A DNA stretch of 64,000 bases from Macrolepiota albuminosa (GCA_027475525.1 JAMWFC010000066.1:248001-312000), one strand, 5' to 3'; numbered from the stretch's first letter, positions 11,401-23,825 are shown. Program-made: numbers and translations. The notes: generated from the letters alone by a model not told the origin.

Positions 11401-12393
11401 AGACAGGGTCATAGAAGTGGGGCAAATCTCCTGCAGTCCGTAGATGTCAATGGTTGAAATTGCCATCAAAACATACTTGAATATCTCCACCTCTGCATTT
11501 AATGAGTCAAAATCAATTCTCAGACTGGAAAATGCTTACTTGTGTTCCAATAATCGTCCAAATAAATTTCCCCCAAAGCAACATGGACATCTCTGTTGAA
11601 GGACACGTGCACACTTGCCAGGATATAATTGAGGCAACGGCTTCATTGTTGGTTCTGTGATAAGATGACGTTTAGATGGTGAAGATAACAATAACATTGT
11701 AAAAGAGTTACGCAATCCAACATCAGCTTCAGTCAGTGTCATCAGAGAGTTGCTCTGTATTTGAGTGTCAGCATTAAGAACAGCAGAATCTACTTGCTTT
11801 TCTACATGTAATTGAAGATTATCATACCACTGTGCTGCATATCCAAGACCTCTACAAAATGCATCCTGAATCGGCACACCCTGTGTATGAAATCCTCATC
11901 AATTATTGTTAGTTACTAATTTAGATAATCTAGACGTGCCTTTTTATCCATAATGATGAACCCCCTATGTCTATAAAATATGTTCAATGCACTTGCCATG
12001 GCATTCACAGCGTCACATGACTTTTCAAAGAGTGCATGGTAAAAGTCAAGAAGGTGAACAGAGATGGCTATGCGAGGATACAAAGGGGCAGTGGGAAACA
12101 GTCTATTGGCTACGAGAACACAAGGAAGATCCTTGCAGCTGCACCACTCCACAGAAAGCTTCTGAAAATCTGTGTAGTCCAATGAGCATTTGAGTAGACA
12201 TTGAAAAAATAAAGGATGAACGCACAGTCCTGAAACAGGCAAACTATTTCATTCCTCTTTGCCATACAGCCTCCATCTGTCCTGCAGTTTCCCCTTAGGT
12301 CAAAAACCCTCTCCAGTATCTTCTCAATTGAATTTGAGGTATACACTGTCAAAGACATGACCAGCCGCTCCAAAAGATCCATCCAATTGGAAT
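8464..12393 (-). pseudogene. KDZ-family transposase fused to Ulp1-like protease, C-terminal part
   Basis: Reading the - strand: a CxC-type cysteine cluster (EWCSCKDLP) after an intron at 12225-12170; LFPTAPLYPRIAISVHLLDF; AAQWYDNLQ; CPCCFGG; then the RNase-H-fold core. Candidate catalytic residues are Asp in FDGNF (11465-11467), Asp in LYDVGC (11069-11071) and Glu in TDGEGVKQLW (10851-10853). HDIPIFLANI and PGEQQKYG are hallmarks of Kyakuja-Dileera-Zisupton transposases. After the helical tail (WFFRELIAVELAL) comes a C48 protease with His in EHWVM (8876-8878), Asp in FDSF (8825-8827) and Cys in DCGVWV (8605-8607). In-frame stops at 11447-11449, 11345-11347 and 11120-11122 make it a pseudogene; two fit CGA to TGA. 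The gypsy element at 12394 separates it from its N-terminus. Confidence 0.9.
12389..12393. repeat. target site duplication of gypsy copy 2, left
   Basis: ggaat directly before the left LTR. The same five bases follow the right LTR at 24002-24006. Confidence 0.93.
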
Positions 12394-12569
12394 TGTAACC
12401 GGAGTTACGGGTTAGAACTATCTTGTGTGTATCACACAAGTGCTAAATCAGACCGCAGTATCGGATTGACTAGTACTTAGAGTGAAAACAAGATGTTATC
12501 TTACGTAATACTCTACTAATTGATTATAGCATCGTTGACGCTGATGATAATATGGATGACTCCGTTACA
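12394..12569 (-). repeat. 3' LTR of gypsy copy 2
   Basis: 176 bp, tgtaac...gttaca on the + strand. It is nearly identical to 23826-24001; three differences, near the ttaca end. Confidence 0.95.
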
Positions 12570-12958
12570 TATCCCCCAATGAGACCGAATACTCGGTCTT
12601 GAGAAAGAGAGGTAGAGCGAGATGAAAGATGCACGGTAGTGCAGCAGAGATGACAGATGCACGGGAGTGCAACAACGGATGAATGCACGCGTATGGCGTG
12701 GCTGCAAGGCGTTAGCACTCATGCGCCATGGAGATGTGTTGGCCGGACACAATTGAAAGCAGTCCTTATCAGACAAGGGCGCAGGGGGGGCCAGCAGTAG
12801 ACAGAAAATGGTATATATAAACAAAATATAAAGAAAAACAAAAAGATGACCCCTCCTCTGGGTCCGCTGTATCTACACGCAACTCTAGAGTGCGTATCAG
12901 CTAAAATGGTTTGAGTGAGATACTCGGAATGGACGTACACAATACTGCATACAAGGGT
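12570..12958 (-). other. gypsy copy 2 3' untranslated region
   Basis: No gene. Homologous to 5261-5604. A G-run (attggggga on the - strand) borders the LTR and may be the polypurine tract. Confidence 0.55.
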
Positions 12959-15900
12959 CTAGAACCCGGATGATGATGCTCCCGCAACAGCGCCCGTCTC
13001 AGTCACCATTGCCTCCTCCTCCAGTGCGACGTTAATCGCGGGAGGGGGAGGCGCCGATTCCGTCCTCGGTGGGGTTATAGGCCCCTCGACTGCAGGCGTG
13101 TCTACCACCATAGGCTCTGTTAGTGCGACGTTAATTGCTGAAGCGGTGGTGGTAAGCGTACCCTGCTCTGCCGTGCGTGACAGGAGATTGACCCGGCCTG
13201 GGTCCATGTCTGCTGCTGGCAGGTCATGCGCTGCCGAGCGTTTTAGGAGGTTGACCCGATTCGGGTCCATGCCAATCAAGTAATAGAGGCTGTTGGCCTC
13301 AGGGTTTTCCGGGAGCTTGCTCTCCTCGTGGTGCTTGAACATTAGACGATAGTGATCGTCTTCAGTCATCTCCCACCATCCATCCCATTGCGGGATTGCG
13401 GCGGGGGTGCCATACTTGGAGAGGCGCTCCATGCGTCTTCAGTCATCTCCCGCCATCCATCCCATTGCGGGATTGCGGCGGGGGTGCCATACTTGGAGAG
13501 GCGCTCCATGCGCTCGTCATCGACCTGCTTAAAGATGTCCATAGACATCGTGGGGGAATGGAACTGCTGTTCCAGGAAGACTACGCCGTACATGTACGCG
13601 TGGTCCACCCATTCCAGCGGAATCTGGTTGTGTAAAAGGACGCGTAACGCGTCGTCGTCGGAGAAGTTCCGTGCATGGTCGTCGGGCACGTGAACTTGGT
13701 GAATTTCGAGCTGCGGCCCACGTTGGGGCTCAAATGGCTGCTCGGGGAACATGGCATCATACGAGGCAATCGCCTCTCGATAAAGCCCTGGACGGGCCAC
13801 GACAAGGGTCATGCGCCGTACGATCACCGGCTTGGCTGCGCTGTTAGCGCACAATGCTTGACATAGGGCGAACCCAAAGAGGGTCCGCCAGTGCATGCGA
13901 TAGGCATGATCCACGGCGATACCTTGATAGGTATTTTCCAACCCCGGTCGGCCAAAGACCAGCATGTACTGCGCCAGTTGGTCAAGGTCGAAGGGGGTGG
14001 CTGGATCCTGAGCACGCATTACGCGCAATGCCGTGGTGCCATCGTCTTTCGTGCGCAAAAAGCGCCCCGGAATGTGTCGTCGCTCGACAAGAGCGAGGTC
14101 GTCAGGACCCTGCACCGGGTTGACGAGGTCTTGATACCTAGGCTCCTTCATCAGGAGCTGCATGGTTCGATCATGCAGAGCCTCCACTGTTTGCTGCGTG
14201 AACATTTAGAGCTCTGTGATCAACATATACGCGACAATTCTGTCGCGACGAGGGACGTGTGCATTGGCATAATACTTATAGAGCCGGTCCAGCTCTAGAG
14301 GAGTGCGGGGAAGACCGCGTGGGGCATGCTTATACACACTCGTGCCCGGAATGTGGGCAGGATGGCCAGAGGAGTATTCATATGATGCCGCTCTATTGGC
14401 ATCAGCTCCCATCAACACCGTATTTGTAGCATACGAATAATAGGTGCAATGGCTGAGTGCTCCTCTAAAGCACGAGTTCATTCGCTCGATATCGAGCGGA
14501 CCCCACACCTTCACCCCCAAGCCATCGGGGATCCTCCCCGAACATTCATCCTCGGCCCTCGACTTCTGGGCCTTTAGCTCCTTGGCGTGAATCGCCTTCT
14601 TCTTTGCAATGCGCTTATTGCGCGCTACTCGTTGGAATCGGTCTGCGGCCGATTCCCCCTCCTCCCCGTCCTCCTCCTGCTCCGAGCTTGACTCTCCATA
14701 GTCGCTCTCGTCGGACAGGGATGGTACTGGTTTCTTGCCTCTATCAGGCCTAGTCTTCCCCCTCAAGGTCGCCACCAGACCATCATACTGCTCCGGCGTA
14801 CGGGGGTCTGGGGTCAAGACGACCACGGGATACTTTGCTGGTGGGGCTGGTACAAACACCGGCAACATAAACAACATCTGGACTTCTCCCGCTCGTGCGG
14901 GAATGCCAGCAGGAAAGAGTATAACCTCCAATTTGGAGGCATCAAGAGGCGGCTTGCGGCCGCGGCGTTGACGAGACGGCCCCGACTTGGTCAGGGCGGA
15001 CGATTCTGGTTGTGGCTGAGCCACCGGAGGGGCAGGCGCATTTCGCGCCAGAGTATTCCCTCCAGGCCCAGCGCAAGGAGTAACAGTAACGGGCGCTCTT
15101 GGCGCCACAGCGACGGGTTTGGACCCCCTAGGTGGGGCCCGAGATGATGCGGCTTCCCGCTGACCCAAGGACAGACCTGCCAAGGGTTCACTGACGGCAG
15201 CCAGCGACTCTGAAGAGGCCTGCGGGCCCGACTCGGGTAGCTGCGATGACGAAGCCACGGGCTGAGGAGGCTGCTCATGGCGCGCAAATTGCGCTTCCGA
15301 CGGCATCCTTGCCTGTGGAGGAGCGACCAGTCGACTGGGCTGATATCTCGCCCTCTTGACCTCAGCGGTCGATTCCTCACTCGTGGCAATTTTGCGCTTA
15401 GAAGCGCGTTCGATCTGCTCCAGCGCTGCGACGCGCTGCCTCTTCATCAGCTCGATCTGGTCGAGCAGCCCCTCCATTACCATTACGGCCAAGCTGTCCT
15501 GCAGAAAGGACGCAGTTGCAGGGACTGGCTGTCCCGCTGCTTCCAGTCTGCCCAACAGCACGTCTGACCCAGCTACACTCTGCGCTTGTGGCGCAGGCTC
15601 CCCATATGACTCTTCCACGGGCCGGTGCGCCCATGGTACTGACGGCGGCCCCGTCACCACACCCGCATACGTCGGATACGACGCAGTTGGACATGACGAC
15701 GGTTCCTGATAATAGCGCTTGCGGCGCGTGCTGTCCTCCGGGCGCCCATAGCGCCCTTCATCATCGACCTCCATCTCTTGCAAGTGGAGGGGCGTCTGAT
15801 ACAGAAGCGGCTCATCACGGCCTGGATAGGCCACCGCTGACTGAAACTGGCTTGCTGCCAGATATGGCGGCTGCCTTGGAAACTGATTTGAAACTTGTAT

Positions 15901-15972
15901 ATTCGGGGGTCTTCCCCCTCCACTAGAGCCTTGCCGGCTCTGATCAGTATTTTGCGGCCCTCAATAGGCCAT
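12959..15972 (-). pseudogene. extra ORF downstream of gypsy pol (copy 2), unknown family
   Basis: Homologous along its whole length to the extra ORF of copy 1. The ATG is at 15972-15970 and the stop at 12959. Subtracting one 77-bp duplicate (13357-13433) leaves exactly 979 codons. Two in-frame stops remain: codon 4 (TGA, Trp in copy 1) and TAA at about 14206-14208 (Gln in copy 1). Translation could restart at the Met at 15834. The C-terminus differs from copy 1 by an extra tail (VALEEEAMVTETGAVAGASS). Features are a disordered Pro/Ser/Gln N-terminus, a helical charged segment, an acidic patch (SSSEQEEDGEEGES) next to a Lys-rich patch (RNKRIAKKKAIHAKELKAQK), and a conserved C-terminal half with many Tyr, His and Trp. 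No membrane segment or known enzyme motif is visible. It may be a nucleoprotein-like or targeting factor, but that is speculation. Confidence 0.82.
13357..13510. repeat. 77-bp tandem duplication (extra ORF of gypsy copy 2)
   Basis: Two adjacent 77-bp copies starting at cgtcttcagtcatctccc, with one difference (A at 13375, G at 13452). It shifts the extra ORF out of frame; copy 1 has a single copy here. One of eight duplications of the same period in the window. Confidence 0.95.
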
Positions 15973-16201
15973 TTTTGCTAAACACGTAGACTACATGTAT
16001 TGGGACTCGAGAAAAGAGGGAAAAAAAACAATCTCCCAACTCCGCTAGTGGTGTAAACAACCACAAATACATGCCACCCGGCCTCTCACTGGCGATCATA
16101 GTCGCATAAACGGTCACAAACAGTAGCCACAATTAGTAGCCACCCGGTTATTCACCGGCCATCAGAGTGGACTTCGTCCACATTCCCCCACCCCACACGC
16201 A

Positions 16202-17961
16202 TTATGCGCGTTTTGCTAGCTGTTGAGGGCGTTTCACGCCCTGCAACTCTAGGTACCTGTCCATCGCTGCAAGGTCTCTGCAGTTCACGAGTGGTTCCCA
16301 GGTAGTATCACCTAAGCTCCACCTCACCTCGAATTTGAGGTTTCCTTTTGCCCACCGGTGACCGATGAGGTCATCTACAAACCACTCCTGGTCATTGCCA
16401 GTTCCAAAGTCATACGGCTCCGGCATTGCGCGATTAGGAAATAGCGCATCACTACTGGCCATATACGGTCGCAATAGCGACACGTGAAACTTGGGCACTA
16501 TCCTGCGCGCTTGCAGCGCCTGGGGTAGTTCCAGCACGTAGTTAGACGTGCTCGGTTCCGCCTCAAGGACCTTATATGGTCCAATCCATTTCGGACACAG
16601 CTTGCTCGCCCTGCCTTTCGGCAAGTTCAAGTTCTTCGTCGAAAGGTACACTAGGCTCCCTTTCTCAATATCCGGCTCATCACGTCTGCGATTATTCGCA
16701 TGTTTGGTTTGCCACACACGCGATTCTATAATCGCGTCATGGGCATCTGCCAGATTTCTTAGCGCGTTGTGCGCAAACTGCTTGACTCCCACATGAATAA
16801 CTTTGTCCGTACAAAGTTCACGAATCATGGATGGCATGTAGCCATTGTTGAGTTCAAAGGGTGAGTACCCTGTGGTTTCCGATATACTCACGTTTATCGC
16901 GAATTCCACGAGTGGACATCTATCCACCCAGTCCTTCTGATCAGGACGTACGAACGCTCGCAAGATTTGCGCGATATTTCTATTTGCACGTTCCGTTTGA
17001 CCATCCGTTTGCGGATGAAACGATGTTGACATGAGCAACTTTGCTCCTAGCAGCTTGTGCAACTCCTTCCACCATTTGGAAGTAAACTTAGCATCTCGAT
17101 CGCTCACGATCGAGCTGGGCAGTCCATGGAGACGTACTATCTCCTTGAGATAGATCCACGACAAGTCTGACGTGGTCATGGTGGTTCTCACCGGAATGAG
17201 ATGGACCATACTGGTCATTCTGCAGATTACTACCCACAGGTAGTTAAAGCCTTTCGACTCAGGGAACGGACCTATAAAGTCCATCCCAATCGAATCCCAA
17301 GGTTTGACCGGTATGGGTAGCGAATGCAGCTTTCCCGGTGGCTTCAAAGTCAATACTTTCGACTGTTGACATAGCTCGCATGTCGAGCAGAATTGGCTCG
17401 TCTCTTTGGCCATTTGCGGCCACCAGTACCAGTGTCGCACATAGTCCAGCGTTTTCTGAGTTCCAAAGTGGCCCACTACTCTATGGGCCTGGTCCAGGAT
17501 AGTCGTAATCAACGACCTCTCCCGGGGAATGCAGATGACTTTGGACCCCGTGGGTCTGGTAAGGTAGATGAGCTGCTGCTCCATCCTGAAGCGCGGATGC
17601 GCTTGGATATTGTTCAGAATCTCTACGTGGGTCTGGTAAGGTAGATGAGCTGCTGCTCCATCCTGAAGCGCGGATGCGCTTGGATATTGTTCAGAATCTC
17701 TACAAAGAGATTATCATCCTTGTATCCTTGCTGGATACGTGTGCGGAATTGCGCATTGCCTAAGTCGGCCGGTGCAGGCGTATGGTCCTGTGACTCCAGC
17801 GCTTGCTGGAGCGTCATATCAGTACCTCTCATAGGCACCTCTTGCCTCGTCTCTTCACGTGGCTGAGGGACCTCATGATCCACTAGCACCTGGGCTTTGA
17901 TATCGCGAGTCTCTCGCTGTTCATGCAGTCGCTTACTGCGACGTGTTTCCTGCGCTCGCAT
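16202..17961 (-). pseudogene. gypsy copy 2 integrase with chromodomain
   Basis: The first ATG after the shared TGA is at 17961 (MRAQETRRSKRLHEQ). Integrase shows the finger (HRVVGHFG, CSTCELCQQSK), Asp in DFIGPFP, Asp in SDRDAKF and Glu in QTDGQTERANRN. The chromodomain (WFVDDLIGHRWAKGNLKFEV, TTWEPLVN) is at the C-terminus, and the stop is at 16202. A 77-bp duplication (17549-17705) breaks the frame near residue 110; removing one copy rejoins it. Integrase inserts the cDNA, and the chromodomain probably tethers it to histone marks. Confidence 0.93.
17549..17705. repeat. 77-bp tandem duplication (integrase of gypsy copy 2)
   Basis: Period 77 (cgtgggtctggtaagg at 17549 and 17626), exact. It frameshifts the pol reading frame. 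Copy 1 (about 740-820, + strand) has only one copy. Confidence 0.95.
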
Positions 17962-20186
17962 GGCGTGTAACTCGACCCTATGTTCTCTGATTTCATGGAA
18001 TCAATGCAGAGGCAAATCCTGCCCTCTGGGTCAATACGTTTGTCTGCCTGGACATAGTCATGCGCGTCATGGACGTCATCTCGAGTATCACTCTCGAAAT
18101 ATCGAGATAGGCAATCCGCCACTTTGTTCAATTCACCTTTTACATAGGTGATGTTGAACTGGTACCGTGACATGTAGTCGATCCAGCGACGTTGTCGCGG
18201 AGACAGGTGCACCTGAGTCTTGAAGAACTCTAGTGCTTTGTGATCCGTGATAATATGGATCTTATATCCCATCAGTTTATCCTCCCACTTTAGGAGGGCT
18301 TCCAGTATTGCGAGTGTTTCTAACTCATGCACAGCATAATTCTGCTGAGCAGCAGTGAATTTACGGGACATAAATCCCGCTGGTCGGCAAGTCTGCCATG
18401 TTTTACCCTGGCCAAACATGGCCCCAACCCCAGTCTTTGACGCATCGCAAATGAGCCAGATGGGCTCGTCGATGCGTGGGTCAATTGGCCGGATGACCAG
18501 CGTTTTCGCGCATATGCGCTTAATCATCTCAAAACACCGCTGATGCAGCGGTCTCCAATGAAACGGTGACCCATTCTGGGTCATGGCCATAAGTGGCCCA
18601 GTGTATGCAGTGATGTCTGGCAAGAAATTGCCAATATAGTTCACCAGTCCGACAAATCGTTGGATATCATTATATGTGCGTGGAGTACGCCACTCTCGGA
18701 TTTGGTCGAGCTTATCTGTATCAGGATGAATGCCCTTCTCGTCAATGACATGGCCGAGACAATCTATACTCGTTGCGTACAACTCGCACTTCTTCCATTT
18801 GAGATAGAGGCTGGCCTTCCGTAGTTGTTTGAATACGACTCGTAGGTGCAGCTCATGCTCCTCAATGGAGTCAGAAAATATGAATATATCGTCTAAATAG
18901 ACGTGCATAAACTTCCTGATTACATCTCGGAAGATTGAGGTCATTAACCTCTGAAATGTTGCCAGTGCATTACAATCACCAATCTGCATGATGTTACTCA
19001 TGAACATCCCCATCAGGGACGAGAACAGTGTCTTCGGTATATCCTCTTCGTGGATGCGAACCTGTTCGTACGCGTCTGTGAGGTCGATTTTCGACCGATA
19101 CTTCGCTGTCGCAACATCTTCTCGTATCACTTCCTGATCTGGAAGAGGTGTTACATCCTTGACGGTATTATCATTGCGCTGTCGCGCATCCAATGCCGTC
19201 CGTAGTGTTCCATCCTTCTTGGGGATACACAGCAATGGTGCAGCTTGCACCGCTGGTCGTGGTTCCCACTACTTCGCATTTATGTATCTATTCGTCTTTT
19301 CACGAAGTTGCTCCTGAAGTGCTCGTGGGCAGCAAGGCAAATGATACTTGTACTGCTTGTTATCGTCAATGAGGTTGATCTCATGATTAACCTCCCACCA
19401 CGGAGGAAGCTCCTCCTTCGTTCCATTGACGATATCAGCAAACTCCCGTTGCCATTGCTGGCGCAGTCGAGGAATATCCTCCTCTGTAAGGCTCAAAGCC
19501 TTGCCTTTTCCTTTGGCTACGCGTGCTATACGCGGTTGAACCGTTGGTTCAAATCGCTCCCGTAAGGCATGTACGTGCTCCTCTGTGAGGTCTCCCGGAT
19601 TCAACCTTACAACCGGTTGTTTCCTCGTCGTACTCGCCGACGACTGCACACTTCTCGCCTTCAGCGAGAATCCGTCAAATACGATATCCGATGTTTCGGA
19701 GATCTCGTCCTCTCGTGCGTGACGGTACACTTCTCCCGTCTGGGTCGCTTGCCCACTTCCCATAGCCTGCGTCACCATTGACGCTACCAACTCATTCCAC
19801 TCCCGTGGCATTCGTGGGTCATACGCCCATTGCACTCCTGGCCGAGGCACTGGTCGATCCATTAGCAACCTAGTGCTACCCACAGTTCCCATCGTACTGT
19901 ATACCTCGTCCTTGACGAGATCCTCAACCTTCACTTGAGAGCTAGTCAGCTGGCATTCCAGCGACTCCACCACGCGTTTACTACGCTCATTCTTGCACTG
20001 CACAGCCTGTTTAGGCTTTCCATTGGTACACCCAGTCACATCCGGGTGCTTCCCCTTCTTCAGAGTTCCTTGAAACTCTTCCTCAGTCATCAGTATAGCC
20101 GGCGAATCAGCCGGCAGGCTTTTCGGTGAGGCCTGTTCGTCCTCCACCTCCTGTACAGTCGCTCTCCTGCGACTATCTAGTCAGTT
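17883..20186 (-). pseudogene. gypsy copy 2 reverse transcriptase and RNase H
   Basis: The frame opens just after a TGA near 20187, in the -1 frame relative to the protease, whose stop is at 20177-20179. RT motifs: LCIPKKDGTLRTALDAR, SKIDLTDAYEQVRI, MYLDD-type box (FMHVYLDDIFIFSD) and LGHVIDEKGI. RNase H: LICDASKTGVGAMFGQG, TAAQQNYAVHELETLAI, TDHKALEFF. Lesions: a TAG between INAK and WEPRPAV near 19267, and a one-base deletion in the linker just before the shared TGA at about 18003. RT catalytic Asp residues are intact. Confidence 0.9.
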
Positions 20187-20866
20187 GCGCGATAGCGCCT
20201 CAAACAACCATCTGTATCGTTCAACACCACTTTCTCCGCCTTCAAAGGCGTACCGTTTACAACAACCATGTTGTTCACAAAATCCAGCGACACCTTGTTC
20301 TTACGCATGAACGGCGTACCAATAATCATGTCATAGCGATCAAAATTTGCTATATCCACGTATTCTTTTGTCGACGTTCCTGACGTCTTTATTCTCACCT
20401 CCGTGCCAAACTGCACCATAGCGCGACTCCCCACAGTCCCCAGCTGGAGCATCAAGGGCTCCTCCAGTTCATGAACGCAAATCACGTTGACGTGAGCAAA
20501 CTGGGGCGTAATGCCCATAGTGGTACTCCCAGAGTCCCACAACGTCCATGCCGGATGTCCATTGACATCAACATACGTGACCAGGCACTCCTTCTCCTCG
20601 GGAGTATAGCGTGGCCGCTGCAACTTATTAGTTGCCTTCTGCAGGGTTACGCGTCTCATTCGGACGCGCTGATCTCCACGGCACTCCGTCAGTGCAAACA
20701 GGTGTTCCTCCTCATCATCACGAGCATAGTAGTCGCTGTTGTACACATCTACTGCGACATATTCGTTGCCATCAATCTGGACGCTCTCGGTGTCATCCAC
20801 TTCCGACCCGTCAGCCTCTACCTGCGGTTCTTCCTCCGCTTCCTCAACGATCTCGTCGTCCTCGTC
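20177..20866 (-). CDS. gypsy copy 2 aspartic protease domain
   Basis: The retropepsin active site is seen as LWDSGSTTMG, and the second conserved region as DMIIGTPFMRKN. It would process the Gag-Pol polyprotein. With one 77-bp copy removed from the preceding gag, protease and gag are one continuous frame through an acidic linker, so this is the Gag-Pro C-terminus and not a separate gene. The RT frame overlaps its end by about 10 nt in the -1 frame, which would fit programmed frameshifting or a simple indel. Confidence 0.85.
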   Translation of the reverse strand, partial: DEDDEIVEEAEEEPQVEADGSEVDDTESVQIDGNEYVAVDVYNSDYYARDDEEEHLFALTECRGDQRVRMRRVTLQKATNKLQRPRYTPEEKECLVTYVDVNGHPAWTLWDSGSTTMGITPQFAHVNVICVHELEEPLMLQLGTVGSRAMVQFGTEVRIKTSGTSTKEYVDIANFDRYDMIIGTPFMRKNKVSLDFVNNMVVVNGTPLKAEKVVLNDTDGCLRRYRATD

Positions 20867-23714
20867 GTCACTGATGACATCGCTAGGTGCCGCAGCCGTA
20901 TGGGCCGCTCGGATGTGTGCCTTAGGAGGGGCAGGACACTCCTTAGCGAAATGACATCGCTAGGTGCCGCAGCCGTATGGGCCGCTCGGATGTGTGCCTT
21001 AGGAGGGGCGGGACACTCCTTAGCGAAATGCCCGCTCCTGCCACAGTTATAGCACGCTGAGGGGTCCCCGGCAGGCCTTCTCTGGGCCGCTCCTGGAGCC
21101 CCAGCGGTTTTGCCCGCTATACGCGGTACAGGCGCCACCACTCCTCTCGGTGCTACTTGATTCTGACCCGAAAAGGGTCGACTATCCTTTGCTGGCAACT
21201 GTCCAGCAGGCTTCGATCGAGGCCGTTGGCCTCCAGGAATTGTCTTACGAACAACAAATCGCGGATTGCGATTATTCTCCATATCTGTCCGTTTGGCCAG
21301 GAAGGTTCCCACCTTCACTGCCTGACGGTTCACTGGTCCTCGGCGTGAACTACGCTGCTCATAATGGTTTGCAGTCCGTGTCGACTGCTCATAACGGATG
21401 GCATACGCCAAGAATTCGGTCACAGTATTGACCTCCGGAGACAAATTATCGTCGCGTATCAACGCTCTCCTCATGTCTGCGGGTATTCCGTCCAGGAATG
21501 TCTCACGGATAGTGTATTCGTCTGGATAGACGGCCATATTCTGTGCATGACCCACCAGGTCATCATAAAAGGTCTGGACGCCAGTCTTAGCGTCATACAC
21601 TGCCTTTCTAAAGGCATCACGAGCTTCCTGCATCGTAGCAGCGTTGACAAACCGATTATACAGTCCTATCAGGACCTCTTTAAATGTCCAGTGCGATTTG
21701 TCGCGATTAATGTGGAGAACATGGCAACGGAACCAATTCCGAGCCTCTCCTTCCATAAATTTGTGTAGCACGAATATCCTTTCCTGGTCCATGTCGTCTC
21801 CACCATAGCAGCAGGCTGCAAGGTGGTAGCACACGTCCATGGCCCAGTCCTCCAGTTGAGAGAACCTATGTCCTCCAGCGTACGCACGTATGTGCTTACC
21901 ATCGGATTTATGGGGGCTTACCCCAGCAGGGAACTTAAATCTGACTCCAAGGGAGTCATCCACCAGACAAGTGAGGCGGTCATGCATATGATCCATATGG
22001 ATCCTGACCGCTTCATTCATTCCCGGCATAGTTTCACGCAAATCATGAGGTGCGGGCATTGAAAATGCCCGAGGACTGCGAAACAGGTGCTCATTGGCCA
22101 CTCTTTCCGGCCGTGTGGTGGGCTGTTGCCTCACTTGTTGCTCTGCTGGTAATCCACCAGCCTGCCTGCCACTATCACGATGATTATTATTGTCCTGATC
22201 GTTATTTCTACGATCACGATCTCCACCGTCGTGATTGCGACGACTTGGCTCCCTCCGTTCGTAGTGACCACTACTGTCGTCACTACCACCCGGATCTCTG
22301 TCCGGTTCAGCAGTCCGAGCTGCGAATTGTCGCCGCATGTCATCGACAGGCGTTACGCCCTCACGCCCTTCAAAGACTACCCCCTGGTCGTCAATGAACG
22401 ACTCACCATGATCGCGCAAGTCCTGGTTGCGTATCCTTTGGTAATTGACGCGTTCATTCCAGTTGTCCACTAGGTGGACACGTCGCACTACATGTTGTGG
22501 TCGTGTTCGCTCCTCAAGAATGTGGACTTCGTCCACCTCTTCCTTGATTGTAACTTGCTTACGAGGTGTCTTAACCTCCTGCACTGCAAGTGCCTCTGGC
22601 TCTGCTGGAGTCGTTGTTACAGTCTCCACCTCAGACAATGCCTGCTGAGGCACTCCACTAACAATGCATTAACGGTTTGCGGCGTTCTGACGCTGAACGT
22701 AGTCTTGCTGAGACTCATTAGCCTGACGAGGCGCATTGAGCGATTCCATCGCGTCCGCGATTAATGGCGCTCATCTGTGCACACTCATCTCACATTCTAC
22801 TGAGTCGGCTGGAGTAGCCGTTGGGACTGCTGACCCTCGCGCCTCTTTGCGCTTAAGATATTCCACTACTTCGAGTTCGAAGATGCGCACAAACAATTCG
22901 ATATATTCACTCGAATCTGCATGGGGTACATCGTGGCTCCTAGCCGCCAGCAACTGTAAGTGCTTCACTACATAAAGCTGAAGACGCTTTCGCGTCGATT
23001 CCTTCACGACCGCCGGATATCGGTCCAATACTAGCTGCAACTGGATAGATAAGGTCGAATGCGACCTTTTGCTTTCCTCATCATCTGAGGACTCCAACTC
23101 GGACTCTAAGTCCATAACTCTCCTGAGGCCATCATGCCTCACTTGCGGCTGTTTGCCGGCTCGTCGGTGCAACTCTGGACTTCCAGGTCCAACCTTACGA
23201 CATTGTCGTCCTCCCTACTGACCACTATTGCTGGTCCTTGCTTCTGTCCTTGTGTCGTCAACGACGACGGTCCCGGTTCAGTGGCAGCATTGGCCACATA
23301 TTCCAAATGCCGTTCCGTAGGTGCAGTCCGGAATGGGGTGCTATGTGCAAACGCGCTGCCTTGTACCATTTCCGAATACTGGGTAACGTCCGGTTGACCC
23401 TCAGAGGGAGCTGAAGAGCTCTCGGGCAATACCGGATACATCAGTGAAGGCATTTGGCTCGCTGGCAGCGACACTCCTGAGACCGCAGATCTATCTCCTG
23501 GTTTTCCACCAGGTCGTACAATGGACATCATCCGTGATACGGATAGCCCACCAGGCATTCCATAGCTCACGCTGACATCGCGAGGGGTCTTTTCGTCCCG
23601 CTTTGGCAGAGGTTGGTATGCTGACGCAGATTGCGTCTTCCCAGCCTGAAGCACAGGTAAGTCACCTGCGTCTGCAGCTGGGAACGGAGGATCCGGATCA
23701 AGAGAGCCAGTCAT
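20818..23714 (-). pseudogene. gypsy copy 2 gag with N-terminal extension
   Basis: Retrotransposon gag (capsid-like) domain at about 21700-21550 (GEARNWFRCHVLHINRD, FKEVLIGLYNRFVNAATMQE), then a CX2CX4HX4C zinc knuckle (CYNCGRSGHFAKEC). Upstream, 23172-22771 is in the same frame but cut by stops at 22768-22770 (TGA) and about 22669 (TAA). A further 192-codon Pro/Ser-rich frame (23714-23139, MTGSLDPDPPFPAADAG) starts 112 bp from the LTR in another frame. The whole Gag would be near 1000 residues, longer than usual for gypsy. The 77-bp duplication at 20874 shifts the end of gag away from the protease frame. Confidence 0.8.
20874..21027. repeat. 77-bp tandem duplication (gag-pro junction of gypsy copy 2)
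   Basis: Period 77 (atgacatcgctaggtgcc at 20874 and 20951), one difference (A at 20933, G at 21010). It lies immediately after the zinc knuckle codons and breaks gag from protease. Confidence 0.95.
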
Positions 23715-23825
23715 GGAAGCACGTTTTCAGCGTGATGCCAACAGAGAATCGAGAGGTTTTGATGAGAGTTGCCTAGTCGGTAACAAGCCTAGAGTCTAAA
23801 GCCGATAGCAGAAGATTTAAAAAAA

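Noticed and set aside
12959..15972. Gypsy extra ORF as an envelope gene
   Set aside because: No signal peptide, furin-like site or transmembrane helix is visible; position alone is not enough.
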